The notes: generated by a model from the letters alone, not told the origin. Numbered from the stretch's first letter, positions 1 to 6,761 are shown. The stretch is DNA of 10,866 nucleotides from JACMMS01 sp043772865 (GCA_043772865.1 JAYVFU010000152.1:1-10866); one strand, 5' to 3'. Numbers and translations are program-made.

Positions 1-26
1 AGAACTTAATTTAATGAGTAAGTTCT
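1..26. repeat. Inverted repeat at the window edge
   Basis: The 8-base arms agaactta (1-8) and taagttct (19-26) are perfect inverted complements around a 10-base loop. The stem may continue beyond the window start. No T-run follows on the + strand, so it is not a clear terminator for an upstream + strand gene. It could belong to a terminator of a gene outside the window, or be an operator. The function is unknown. Confidence 0.35.
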
Positions 27-62
27 TAAAGAGTGATTTACAAACCATACTCGAAAGTTACG

Positions 63-827
63 ATGATAAAAAATATTCAATCTAGTTTATTAGCACTAAT
101 ATCAATCAATTTATTATTATTCACTAGCCTAGCATTAGCTTGCAGTGAGAATAGCAGCTTGATGGAAATCAATCGCCAAGAAGCCAACTTATTATTGAAT
201 AATGCCCCAAGTTTTAAACATGGCTGGCAAGATAAAACTATTACATTAAAATTCACAGAGGCAAATTCAATCGAGAGTATTTGCCAAGCTACGATGACAT
301 TAAGTTTACATAAACAGGATTTAGATGAGGTCAATGCTTACTTTGATAAAAATCCTGCCAAACTTATTTTATTGAATGGCCAAGGCTATACTATCCCTCA
401 GCAAGTCACTACTTTGCCCTACTTATATCGTGTAGAAAATAGTCTGGTAATTACTAATAATGAAGATAATCAAGATCTTAAAGCATTGCATTATGGTGTT
501 GAGTACATGTATCAACTGTTGGCTCAAATTAGGGTAGAAATAAAACAAGAAGCTAGCAACACCAATCCATGGTCTGATACCGATAAAAAGTCTGAATTTA
601 ATAAGTGTTCTACAAAGCTGATGTCGAATCACGCTGTTGAAGCCAATTTAATTGAGATTGCTTGTAATTGCCGAGTAGATCAATTAAGTCAAATAATTTC
701 ACCGCGGCAACTAGAGCTTATCAATTATATTGCCGGACAACCCTACTCAGCAGCCACCGGTGTTTTAATTAGCTATCAAGAATTAACTCAAAAAATTAAT
801 GAAAATTGCCAATCTCCAAAAAAATAG
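63..827 (+). CDS. Secreted protein of unknown function
   Basis: I do not recognise this protein. From the ATG at 63 it has 254 residues. It begins with a typical Sec signal peptide: Lys near the N-terminus, a long hydrophobic stretch, then SLALA just before a Cys. The A-L-A/C junction looks like a signal peptidase I site rather than a lipobox, because Leu and Ala are in the wrong order. An in-frame GTG at 33 would add ten residues ahead of the signal peptide. I prefer 63 because the signal then starts normally, although neither start has a strong ribosome binding site. The mature part is mostly polar, with scattered cysteines including a C-x-C near residues 201-203 and a Cys near the C-terminus, which fits disulfide bonding in the periplasm. 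No catalytic motif is visible. It precedes the nitrate cluster by 289 bases, and nothing shows a functional link. Confidence 0.6.
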   Translation: MIKNIQSSLLALISINLLLFTSLALACSENSSLMEINRQEANLLLNNAPSFKHGWQDKTITLKFTEANSIESICQATMTLSLHKQDLDEVNAYFDKNPAKLILLNGQGYTIPQQVTTLPYLYRVENSLVITNNEDNQDLKALHYGVEYMYQLLAQIRVEIKQEASNTNPWSDTDKKSEFNKCSTKLMSNHAVEANLIEIACNCRVDQLSQIISPRQLELINYIAGQPYSAATGVLISYQELTQKINENCQSPKK

Positions 828-856
828 GGAAAAAATTAACCTCGCCATCATCATGT

Positions 857-883
857 CAACTAGCTAAATTTATGCGCTAGTTG
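857..883. repeat. Inverted repeat after the secreted-protein gene
   Basis: Perfect 8-base arms caactagc (857-864) and gctagttg (876-883) enclose an 11-base loop. The hairpin lies 30 bases after the stop of the upstream gene, so it could help end or stabilise that transcript. No T-run follows, so it is not a canonical intrinsic terminator. Confidence 0.35.
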
Positions 884-900
884 TGCATGGGCTAGCTAAG

Positions 901-966
901 ACATCCAAAATGGTGCATGTTAACCCTCATGTGCTTTATCTGGTGCATCCGCACACATTACGTGCA
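901..966. promoter_or_regulatory. Candidate NtrC enhancer sites upstream of nasT
   Basis: Three elements resemble the NtrC consensus TGCACCAnnnTGGTGCA. Positions 901-917 (acatccaaaatggtgca) have a perfect right half and a weak left half. Positions 941-947 carry another perfect right half (tggtgca) without a matching left half. Positions 950-966 (cgcacacattacgtgca) contain the dyad GCAC-N7-GTGC with the exact consensus spacing. They lie about 125-190 bp upstream of the start site predicted from the sigma-54 promoter, a normal enhancer distance. The matches are by eye and NtrC binding is inferred. The clustering with the IHF and sigma-54 matches is the main support. Confidence 0.55.
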
Positions 967-981
967 AACTTCATCAAGTTA

Positions 982-1003
982 AAATGTCCCGTAAGGTACA
1001 TTT
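982..1003. repeat. Imperfect 22-bp dyad in the nasT control region
   Basis: The arms aaatgt (982-987) and acattt (998-1003) are inverted complements. After one mismatch, cc and gg also pair around a gtaa centre. The dyad sits between the NtrC-like sites and the IHF-like site, so it may be an additional regulator site. I cannot name a regulator. Confidence 0.3.
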
Positions 1004-1034
1004 ATCAATCAAACTCCATACGCTTTATCAATAA

Positions 1035-1047
1035 TATCAACAACTTG
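1035..1047 (+). promoter_or_regulatory. IHF binding site match
   Basis: The sequence tatcaacaacttg matches the IHF consensus WATCAAnnnnTTR at every defined position. It lies between the candidate NtrC sites and the sigma-54 promoter, where IHF commonly bends DNA to bring an enhancer-bound activator to sigma-54 polymerase. A single match in AT-rich DNA can be chance. Its position raises my confidence. Confidence 0.55.
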
Positions 1048-1064
1048 AAAATTATTTAGCCTCA

Positions 1065-1080
1065 TGGCATAGCATTTGCT
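1065..1080 (+). promoter_or_regulatory. Sigma-54 (RpoN) promoter of nasT
   Basis: TGGCATAGCATTTGCT fits the sigma-54 consensus TGGCACGnnnnTTGCW: TGGCA at -24, TTGCT at -12, and exactly ten bases between the invariant GG and GC. Transcription should begin around 1091, about 26 bases before the nasT ATG. NtrC-like sites and an IHF-like site upstream complete the usual layout of a nitrogen-regulated sigma-54 promoter. Confidence 0.75.
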
Positions 1081-1116
1081 AAAGTTAGTTGGAGTTATCT
1101 TAATTTTGAGCATGTC

Positions 1117-1692
1117 ATGTTAAAAGTAATGATCTTAGATAATGATTTAGAGCGCACTTCACCTCTAAAACAATCATTGATTGATACAGGTTTTGATGTG
1201 ATTGCACATATTGAAGATACGGCTAATTTAGATAGTGCTTGTTGCGAACTGCAGCCTGATATTGTGATTATAGATACAGACTCACCTAGCCGCGACACGC
1301 TAGAAAATATATGTGTGATGTCCATGCATGACCCGCGTCCGATTGTCATGTTTACACATGATGACGATAAAGCGATGATTAAATCTGCAACACAAGCTGG
1401 AGTTTGTGCTTACGTTGTAGGCAGTATTCCTAATGAACGTCTAAGACCGGTTATTGATGCAGCAATCGCAAGGTTTGAAGAGTTTAAGCAGCTTAAAGCT
1501 GAGCTTCATGAAGCTAATGCAAAATTAAGTGAGCGTAAAATAATTGATCGTGCAAAAGGCTTGATGATGAAGCAACGTGGAATGACTGAAGAAGAAGCGT
1601 ACAACGCATTACGCAGTATGGCGATGCAAAAGAACATGCGGATGGCAACATTATCTGAACAAATTGTAGAAGCAGCGAAACTGCTGCTATAA
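1117..1692 (+). CDS. nasT: NasT-type ANTAR antitermination regulator
   Basis: This 191-residue protein has an N-terminal receiver domain (about 1-120) and a C-terminal ANTAR RNA-binding domain (about 130-190). The receiver has the acidic LDND at 7-10 and a candidate phosphoacceptor Asp53 in IIDTDSPSRD. The conserved receiver Lys near residue 103 is replaced (AYVVGSI), as I recall for NasT proteins, which are controlled by the nitrate-binding partner NasS rather than by phosphorylation. The ANTAR part shows the family pattern RAKGLMMKQRGMTEEEAY followed by a helical LSEQIVEA tail. The protein should bind dual-hexaloop RNA and prevent termination, and such a leader starts 17 bases after its stop codon. 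No NasS gene is present in the window. Only a weak ribosome binding site (ttgag) precedes the ATG, and no other in-frame start lies nearby. Confidence 0.93.
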   Translation: MLKVMILDNDLERTSPLKQSLIDTGFDVIAHIEDTANLDSACCELQPDIVIIDTDSPSRDTLENICVMSMHDPRPIVMFTHDDDKAMIKSATQAGVCAYVVGSIPNERLRPVIDAAIARFEEFKQLKAELHEANAKLSERKIIDRAKGLMMKQRGMTEEEAYNALRSMAMQKNMRMATLSEQIVEAAKLLL

Positions 1693-1708
1693 GCAGCAAC
1701 AAATTTTA

Positions 1709-1801
1709 AGAAACATCCAAAGGCGGATAGTTTCTAGTTTTAAAAAGATTTAGTTAGACTAAATTTTAGCACCCGCAGTAAGAAAAAGACAAAGGCGTCT
1801 T
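1709..1801 (+). ncRNA. ANTAR-target leader RNA, two AAAGGC hexaloop hairpins
   Basis: Hairpin P1 (1709-1735) has stem arms agaaacatcc and ggatagtttct with one bulged A and the hexaloop AAAGGC at 1719-1724. Hairpin P2 (1786-1801) has stem aagac/gtctt and the identical hexaloop AAAGGC at 1791-1796. Both loops have A at position 1 and G at position 4, the signature known for RNA bound by ANTAR proteins. All of the P2 loop and its 3' arm lie inside the 5' arm of the terminator at 1791-1855, so P2 and the terminator cannot form together. A NasT-stabilised P2 would therefore let transcription reach nrtA. The roughly 50-base linker holds its own hairpin (1745-1767), longer than the linkers I know of. 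The structures were found by eye. Confidence 0.85.
1745..1767 (+). repeat. Hairpin in the linker between the two ANTAR hexaloops
   Basis: The arms atttagt (1748-1754) and actaaat (1758-1764) pair perfectly. Three further outer pairs, one of them G-T, make a 10-bp helix with a tag loop. The loop is not a hexaloop and lacks the ANTAR signature. It may act as a spacer that brings P1 and P2 close together. That role is inference. Confidence 0.5.
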
Positions 1802-1855
1802 GGCGATTGGGGAAATTTCATTAATTGAAATATCCAATCATCAAGCGCCTTTTTT
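1791..1855 (+). terminator. Intrinsic attenuator upstream of nrtA
   Basis: The 5' arm aaaggcg (1791-1797), a bulged T, then cttg and gattgg pair with ccaatc (1834-1839), caag (1842-1845) and cgccttt (1846-1852). A further attcattaat-like inner hairpin (atttca/tgaaat) caps the structure. A run of six T follows the stem at 1850-1855. The lower stem uses the same bases as the P2 hexaloop hairpin, so this is a conditional terminator, open when NasT binds the RNA. It separates nasT from the transport genes. Confidence 0.85.
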
Positions 1856-1899
1856 ATTTGTGTTTTTTAGAGAACAACCGTAACGATTAGGAGCTTTAA

Positions 1900-3207
1900 A
1901 TGAGTCAAAAAGAAATTAAGCTAGTTGATAATGCCATTGCCGATGTTGCAGTTGATACGCAACGTCGTGATTTTTTTAAACTGAGCGCAAGTACTCTAGG
2001 CGCTAGTGTTTTAGGCGCTAGTGCACTAATGGGTTTAGTGCCTGGCGGTATTCGCAGCCAAGCCTATGCGGCGGGTTCAGATGCTCCTGAAATCACTGAA
2101 GTAAAAATCGGCTTTATTCCGCTTACAGACTGTGCGCCGATTATTGTGGCTGCTGAAATGGGTTTTGATAAAAAATATGGCATTAAAATTGTTCCTGCTA
2201 AACAAGCCTCTTGGGCAGCAGTGCGCGATAAAACAGTCAATGGCGAGATACATGCAGCACACGTTTTGTATGGCTTGGTTTATGGCGTACAAATGGGTAT
2301 TGGCGGTCAGCAAAAAGACATGGCGGTGTTAATGTCGCTTAACCACAACGGTCAAGCCATTACATTATCAAATCAGCTTAAAGATAAAGGTGTCACAGAT
2401 GGCAGGTCATTAAAACGCTTACTTGATAACGAAAATCGTGACTACACATTTGCTAATACATTCCCAACGGGCACACACGCCATGTGGCTTAATTACTGGT
2501 TAGCTTCTAACGGTATTAATCCAATCAAAGATATTAAATCAATCGTAGTACCTCCACCACAAATGGTGGCCAATATGCGTATTGGCAATATGGATGGCTA
2601 CTGTGTGGGCGAGCCTTGGGGCGCACGTGCTATTTACGACAAAGTTGGCTTTACTACAGCCACTTCTCAAGATATCTGGACAGATCACCCAGAAAAGGTT
2701 TTGGGTACCACAGCAGAATTTGTAGCAAAAAACCCTAATACTTCACGCGCAATGATTGCCGCTATTTTAGAAGCATGTAAATACATTGAGGCAGTAGAAA
2801 ACAGAGCAAAAGTCGCTAAATTGATTGCTGGTAAAGCTTACGTCAATACCCCAGAAGAAGTCATTGAAGGCCGCTTTGTTGGTGATTACGACAATGGTAT
2901 TGGTAAAAAATGGAAAGACCCTAATTACATGAAGTTTTATAGCGATGGCGCGGTTAATTTCCCATACTTATCAGATGGTATGTGGTTTTTAACGCAGCAC
3001 AAACGTTGGGGCATGTTAAAAACTGACCCTGATTATTTAGGTGTAGCGACTAAAGTTAACCAAATCAAACTTTACACTGAGGCAGCGGGTTTAGTGGGCG
3101 CATCCATACCAAAAAGCCCAATGCGTACCAGCAAGCTGATGGATGGCGTGATATGGGATGGTAAGAATCCAGCAGCTTATGCAGCAAGTTTCAAAATTAA
3201 AGCCTAA
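1900..3207 (+). CDS. nrtA: Nitrate ABC transporter, periplasmic substrate-binding protein
   Basis: This 435-residue protein belongs to the NrtA/CmpA family and captures nitrate (possibly nitrite) in the periplasm for the NrtB-NrtD importer. A twin-arginine signal begins with QRRDFFKLSA at 21-30, followed by a hydrophobic stretch and an AYAA site near residue 57, so export is by the Tat route. The mature protein starts with the family pattern VKIGFIPLTDCAPIIVA, and GYCVGEPWG lies at about 233-241. Trp105, Gln152, His193 and Lys266 sit where, from memory, the Synechocystis NrtA nitrate ligands Trp102, Gln155, His196 and Lys269 fall. AGGAG at 1889-1893 lies six bases before the ATG. Expression is probably gated by the attenuator just upstream. 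NasS is a cytoplasmic relative, but this Tat signal argues against that role here. Confidence 0.92.
   Translation: MSQKEIKLVDNAIADVAVDTQRRDFFKLSASTLGASVLGASALMGLVPGGIRSQAYAAGSDAPEITEVKIGFIPLTDCAPIIVAAEMGFDKKYGIKIVPAKQASWAAVRDKTVNGEIHAAHVLYGLVYGVQMGIGGQQKDMAVLMSLNHNGQAITLSNQLKDKGVTDGRSLKRLLDNENRDYTFANTFPTGTHAMWLNYWLASNGINPIKDIKSIVVPPPQMVANMRIGNMDGYCVGEPWGARAIYDKVGFTTATSQDIWTDHPEKVLGTTAEFVAKNPNTSRAMIAAILEACKYIEAVENRAKVAKLIAGKAYVNTPEEVIEGRFVGDYDNGIGKKWKDPNYMKFYSDGAVNFPYLSDGMWFLTQHKRWGMLKTDPDYLGVATKVNQIKLYTEAAGLVGASIPKSPMRTSKLMDGVIWDGKNPAAYAASFKIKA
1997..2023 (+). repeat. Short tandem repeat in the Tat signal of nrtA
   Basis: TAGGCGCTAGTG occurs twice with a 15-base period (1997-2008 and 2012-2023), encoding LGAS-V-LGAS in the hydrophobic core of the signal peptide. 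It could be a small in-frame duplication that lengthened the signal. Confidence 0.6.
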
Positions 3208-3271
3208 CTATTTTTAGGCATTAAATTTTAAGCTGAAATGTAGGATTGGTTTTTATTTATGAACAATCAAA

Positions 3272-3305
3272 CTTGCTACTAAGTTTTTAAATGCTTAGTA
3301 GCAAG
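3272..3305 (+). repeat. Strong stem-loop between nrtA and nrtB
   Basis: A perfect 12-bp inverted repeat, cttgctactaag (3272-3283) and cttagtagcaag (3294-3305), encloses a 10-base loop. No T-run follows, so full termination is unlikely. Such stem-loops after a binding-protein gene often protect the upstream message from 3' decay, giving more binding protein than permease. That role here is inferred from position. Confidence 0.7.
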
Positions 3306-3330
3306 CCTATCTAAATTTAAGGAAAAAATC

Positions 3331-4272
3331 ATGAGCGTAGTCACGTTAGTTAAAGATAGTGTTAATGCATCGGCTCAAGAATTAGATGTTGAAAAAGTAA
3401 GTATTGCTAGCGCGGCGAACGATCTTGTGATTGAAGATTCAACTGCAGCACCAAAAAAGAAGGTGAAGAAAACGCAGCCAAACTACACCAGAAAAATAGA
3501 CAGTAAATTTGTTACTTTTTTAAAAAATATCATTCCACCAGTATTCGGGTTGCTGGTGTTTTTAGGTTTGTGGGCTGTACTCACTATATTTCAGCCTGTA
3601 TTGCCAGGCCCAGTGAGTACATTCAAGTCTGCAGTTTTAGTTTTTGAACACCCGTTTTATGTCAATAGTTTAGATGATCAAGGTATAGGCTGGAATATTC
3701 TTTCATCATTGGGTCGTGTTGCTATGGGTTTTGGCATGGCTGCTTTAGTGGGTATTCCATTAGGCTTTTTAATTGGTCGCTATGAGTTTTTCTCAAAAAT
3801 GTGCGCGCCAGTCATTAGTTTGTTGCGCCCAGTTTCACCGCTTGCCTGGTTGCCGCTAGGCTTACTAGTATTAAAAGCGGCTGCACCTGCCGCAATTTGG
3901 GTAATTTTTATTTCAAGCGTTTGGCCTATGTTAATTAATACGGCTGTTGGTGTCAGTAAAGTACCGCAAGACTACATGAACGTTGCAAAAGTACTTAATT
4001 TAAATGAGTGGAAAATCGTGACTAAAATCTCATTTCCTTTTGTATTGCCCTACATGATGACTGGCGTACGTTTATCAATGGGTATTGCATGGTTAGTCAT
4101 TGTTGCGGCTGAAATGCTTAATGGTGGTGCTGGTATTGGCTTCTGGCTATGGGATGAATACAACGCTTCAAATTATGAGCACATTATTATCGCGATTTTT
4201 GTAGTGGGCATTATTGGTCTACTACTTGAGCAAGGATTAATTTTAATTGCTAAACGTTACAGCTACGAATAA
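3331..4272 (+). CDS. nrtB: Nitrate ABC transporter, permease subunit
   Basis: This 313-residue inner-membrane protein is a NrtB-type permease that should form a homodimeric channel with NrtD and receive nitrate from NrtA. Hydrophobic segments occur at about 66-88, 125-148, 161-182, 187-207, 241-262 and 284-307. The cytoplasmic EAA-type loop that docks on the ATPase is at about 215-240 (NVAKVLNLNEWKIVTKISFP). About 58 hydrophilic residues precede the first membrane segment and include a basic patch PKKKVKKTQP. This extension looks longer than is usual in the family and its role is unknown. AAGGA at 3319-3323 supports the start. The gene follows a strong stem-loop and is separated from nrtD by 14 bases, so the two are certainly co-transcribed. 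Confidence 0.92.
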   Translation: MSVVTLVKDSVNASAQELDVEKVSIASAANDLVIEDSTAAPKKKVKKTQPNYTRKIDSKFVTFLKNIIPPVFGLLVFLGLWAVLTIFQPVLPGPVSTFKSAVLVFEHPFYVNSLDDQGIGWNILSSLGRVAMGFGMAALVGIPLGFLIGRYEFFSKMCAPVISLLRPVSPLAWLPLGLLVLKAAAPAAIWVIFISSVWPMLINTAVGVSKVPQDYMNVAKVLNLNEWKIVTKISFPFVLPYMMTGVRLSMGIAWLVIVAAEMLNGGAGIGFWLWDEYNASNYEHIIIAIFVVGIIGLLLEQGLILIAKRYSYE

Positions 4273-4286
4273 TTAAGGAGACTTTT

Positions 4287-5132
4287 ATGGAAACTTCTAC
4301 CAGTATCAATACCGAGAAAAAACCGATGACAATTCCTGCACAAGAGCGCTATGTGCAGCTTGAAGAAATAAACATGACGTTTGTGACAAAAAAAGGCACT
4401 TTTGAAGCGCTTAAAAATGTCAATTTAGATATTAAAGAGGGCGAGTTTGTTTCAATTATCGGTCACTCTGGTTGCGGAAAATCAACAGTGCTTAATTTAA
4501 TTGGCGGCTTATTAGAACCCACTAGCGGCTTACTATTTTGTGCAGGTCGCGAAATTTTTGGCCCGGGTCCAGAGCGCGCAGTGGTGTTTCAAAACCACTC
4601 ACTATTACCGTGGCTCACTTGCTACGAAAATGTCTATTTGGCCGTTGAACGTGTTTTTGCACTTAAAGAAACCAACGAACAATTAAAAGTACGGACGCAT
4701 GCCGCTTTAGAGTTGGTCGGCTTAACGCATGCCACGGATAAACGTCCAAATGAGATATCTGGCGGGATGAAGCAACGAGTAGGTATTGCTAGAGCTTTAG
4801 CAATGGAACCTAAAGTGCTGTTATTAGATGAGCCATTTGGTGCATTAGATGCGCTAACTCGTGCCAATCTGCAAGATGAGCTGATGAAAATCATGTTGAA
4901 ATCTGGCTGTACCGCCGTAATGGTGACGCATGATGTGGATGAGGCTGTATTGTTATCTGACAGAATTGTCATGATGACCAACGGCCCTGCTGCAACGATA
5001 GGTGAGATCTTAGATGTGCAATTAGCACGTCCCAGAAATCGCTTAGCATTAGCAGAAGATCCAGAATACAACCATTTACGTGGTGAAGTGCTGCGTTTCT
5101 TGTACGACAGGCACGCAAAAAAAGCCGCTTAG
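4287..5132 (+). CDS. nrtD: Nitrate ABC transporter, ATP-binding subunit
   Basis: This 281-residue ABC ATPase powers nitrate uptake through NrtB. Visible motifs are Walker A GHSGCGKST at 59-67, Q-loop Gln102, signature SGGMKQR at 158-164 (the M-for-Q variant common in nitrate/taurine-type ATPases), Walker B LLLDEP at 178-183 and the H-loop His215 in VTHDVDEA. It resembles NrtD and lacks the C-terminal binding-protein-like domain of cyanobacterial NrtC. With only one ATPase gene in the cluster, the transporter probably uses a homodimer. AAGGAG at 4275-4280 lies six bases before the ATG. The short gap to nrtB and the lack of a terminator afterwards place it in an operon with the porin gene. NasD would be an equally suitable name. 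Confidence 0.92.
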   Translation: METSTSINTEKKPMTIPAQERYVQLEEINMTFVTKKGTFEALKNVNLDIKEGEFVSIIGHSGCGKSTVLNLIGGLLEPTSGLLFCAGREIFGPGPERAVVFQNHSLLPWLTCYENVYLAVERVFALKETNEQLKVRTHAALELVGLTHATDKRPNEISGGMKQRVGIARALAMEPKVLLLDEPFGALDALTRANLQDELMKIMLKSGCTAVMVTHDVDEAVLLSDRIVMMTNGPAATIGEILDVQLARPRNRLALAEDPEYNHLRGEVLRFLYDRHAKKAA

Positions 5133-5255
5133 GCATTAACACTGTAAGTAACTTGCAAGCATGGTGACAGCCAATGAGGGGAGGCATCATGCTCAGTAAT
5201 AAGAATGTAATTTCCGTTTATAAATTAAGTAATAACTAAAAGAAAGGCATTAATA
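5133..5255 (+). other. Gap between nrtD and the porin gene
   Basis: This 123-base gap has no T-tailed hairpin, so read-through from nrtD is expected. A tataaat at 5219-5225 could be a weak -10 element, but no convincing -35 accompanies it, and no GG-N10-GC sigma-54 pattern is seen. The six-base arms agcatg (5158-5163) and catgct (5188-5193) are too far apart to weigh much. Confidence 0.4.
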
Positions 5256-6761
5256 ATGCAACGTACTACACCTTTAAAAAGTATCACTCTCGCAACACTA
5301 TTAGCATTAGGCTCTATTGGCGCTGTACAGGCTGAAGAAGCTGAAAAAGAATACACGTTTGTCGATTCCATTATGGAAGGCAAACCAATGACCAGCTTTA
5401 GATTGCGTTATGAAGAGGTAAATCAAGATGGTTACCAACCCGGTAACTTAACGGGCGCAACTGCGCCAGCTAATAACCCAACACGTAACAATCAGCTTAA
5501 AGACGCTGAAGGTGTCACATTGCGCAGCTTAATTGGCTGGCAAACATCACCATTTCACAATTTTAGTGTGGCGGCACAGTTAATTAATGTGAGTAAATTT
5601 AAAGACGATTTTAATGACAGCACCAATGGCACGCTCATTAATAGCGTTTCAAATCAGCCTGGTAATGTAGATTACGCAAAAATTATTGATCCTGATTACA
5701 CAGGTGTTAATCAGTTATATGTAGATTGGACAGGCATTAAAAATACACGTTTCCGTGTAGGTCGCCAATCTATTAACTTAGATAACCAACGTTTTATTGG
5801 GGATATTGCCTTTCGCCAAGTCATGCAAGTGATGGATGGTGTTTCTATTGTGAATAAAACGATTCCTGATACAGAGTTTTTTCTAGCGCTTATTGAACGT
5901 GTGAATCAAATTAATACTAAAGGTCGCTCAGATGGCGCTTTAGAAATTGTGAATTTAAAATACCGCATATCTCCAACTGAATCAATCACTGGCTACGGTT
6001 ATTTATCATCATTTGAAGACTTAGGTTTGGGTCGTGCATGGTTTGGTAATGGCGGTAGCACAACACCGACAAATATCAGTAAGTTTGGTACTGCTAACCA
6101 AAATGCTGACCAAGGTAACAAAATTTTTGGTGTACGATTAGATGGTATTCATCCGTTCAACCCTAATGTACGTGCTTTATACACGGCCGAATATGCAAAA
6201 CAAATAGATTACTCTGGTGGTGATAGCCGTATTGACGCGCACTATTACAAAGTAGGTGGCGGTGTAGGTCTTGATAACTTTACTATTCGTGCTGATCAAG
6301 AATTAAAATCAAGTAACAATGGGAAATACGCTTTCCAAACACCATTCGGCACTAACCACTTGTTTCAAGGTTGGACAGATAAATTCTTAGCCACACCCTT
6401 AGAAGGTATTGAAGATAGCTTTGTAACTGCAACTTACCGTTACAACGATTTTGTTTTCTTTGCTGATTATCATCGCTATAAATCTGACAAAGATTTCCAC
6501 ACAGTTGGCAGTGGTGCAGCAACTAACGGCAATAAGTTTGGTTCTGAGTGGGGTACAGCAGTTACTTACAATATCAATAAAAATATCATGGCTAAACTTG
6601 AGTACAGTAAATTTAGCGAGGATGATAAATATGCATTGTTACCGACAGGCGCAACAACTGGTGCAACTGCAGCTGCGCGGGCTACTAGCACAGCCAATAA
6701 TAATCGTGCTCGTTTCCGTGATACAGACAAACTCTGGCTCACAGCAATGTATACTTTTTAA
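5256..6761 (+). CDS. Alginate-export-family outer-membrane porin, probable nitrate porin
   Basis: This 501-residue protein has a clear Sec signal peptide (1-26, cleavage after AVQA) and a mature part of alternating polar and hydrophobic strands that ends in Phe (LTAMYTF), the usual mark of an outer-membrane beta-barrel. The early FRLRYEEV, RVGRQSINLDNQRFIGD and repeated aromatic strand ends resemble the alginate-export porin family, whose members in non-alginate organisms carry varied small solutes. Its place directly behind nrtABD, with no terminator between and a strong terminator after it, suggests it lets nitrate or nitrite cross the outer membrane. The substrate is inference from context. 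AAGG at 5244-5247 lies eight bases before the ATG. A low-complexity stretch rich in Ala and Thr (about 465-480) probably forms a surface loop. Confidence 0.8.
   Translation: MQRTTPLKSITLATLLALGSIGAVQAEEAEKEYTFVDSIMEGKPMTSFRLRYEEVNQDGYQPGNLTGATAPANNPTRNNQLKDAEGVTLRSLIGWQTSPFHNFSVAAQLINVSKFKDDFNDSTNGTLINSVSNQPGNVDYAKIIDPDYTGVNQLYVDWTGIKNTRFRVGRQSINLDNQRFIGDIAFRQVMQVMDGVSIVNKTIPDTEFFLALIERVNQINTKGRSDGALEIVNLKYRISPTESITGYGYLSSFEDLGLGRAWFGNGGSTTPTNISKFGTANQNADQGNKIFGVRLDGIHPFNPNVRALYTAEYAKQIDYSGGDSRIDAHYYKVGGGVGLDNFTIRADQELKSSNNGKYAFQTPFGTNHLFQGWTDKFLATPLEGIEDSFVTATYRYNDFVFFADYHRYKSDKDFHTVGSGAATNGNKFGSEWGTAVTYNINKNIMAKLEYSKFSEDDKYALLPTGATTGATAAARATSTANNNRARFRDTDKLWLTAMYTF

Noticed and set aside
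876..888. gcgctagttgtgca as a further NtrC site
   Set aside because: The half-site spacing is two bases too short (GCGC-N5-GTGC).
4634..5071. Open frame of 145 codons on the - strand inside nrtD
   Set aside because: It lies opposite a gene with all ABC ATPase motifs, has no ribosome binding site and no recognisable domain. It is a shadow of the coding strand.
5161..5199. Twelve-codon open frame between nrtD and the porin gene
   Set aside because: It is very short, with no convincing ribosome binding site and no sign of a leader-peptide attenuator.
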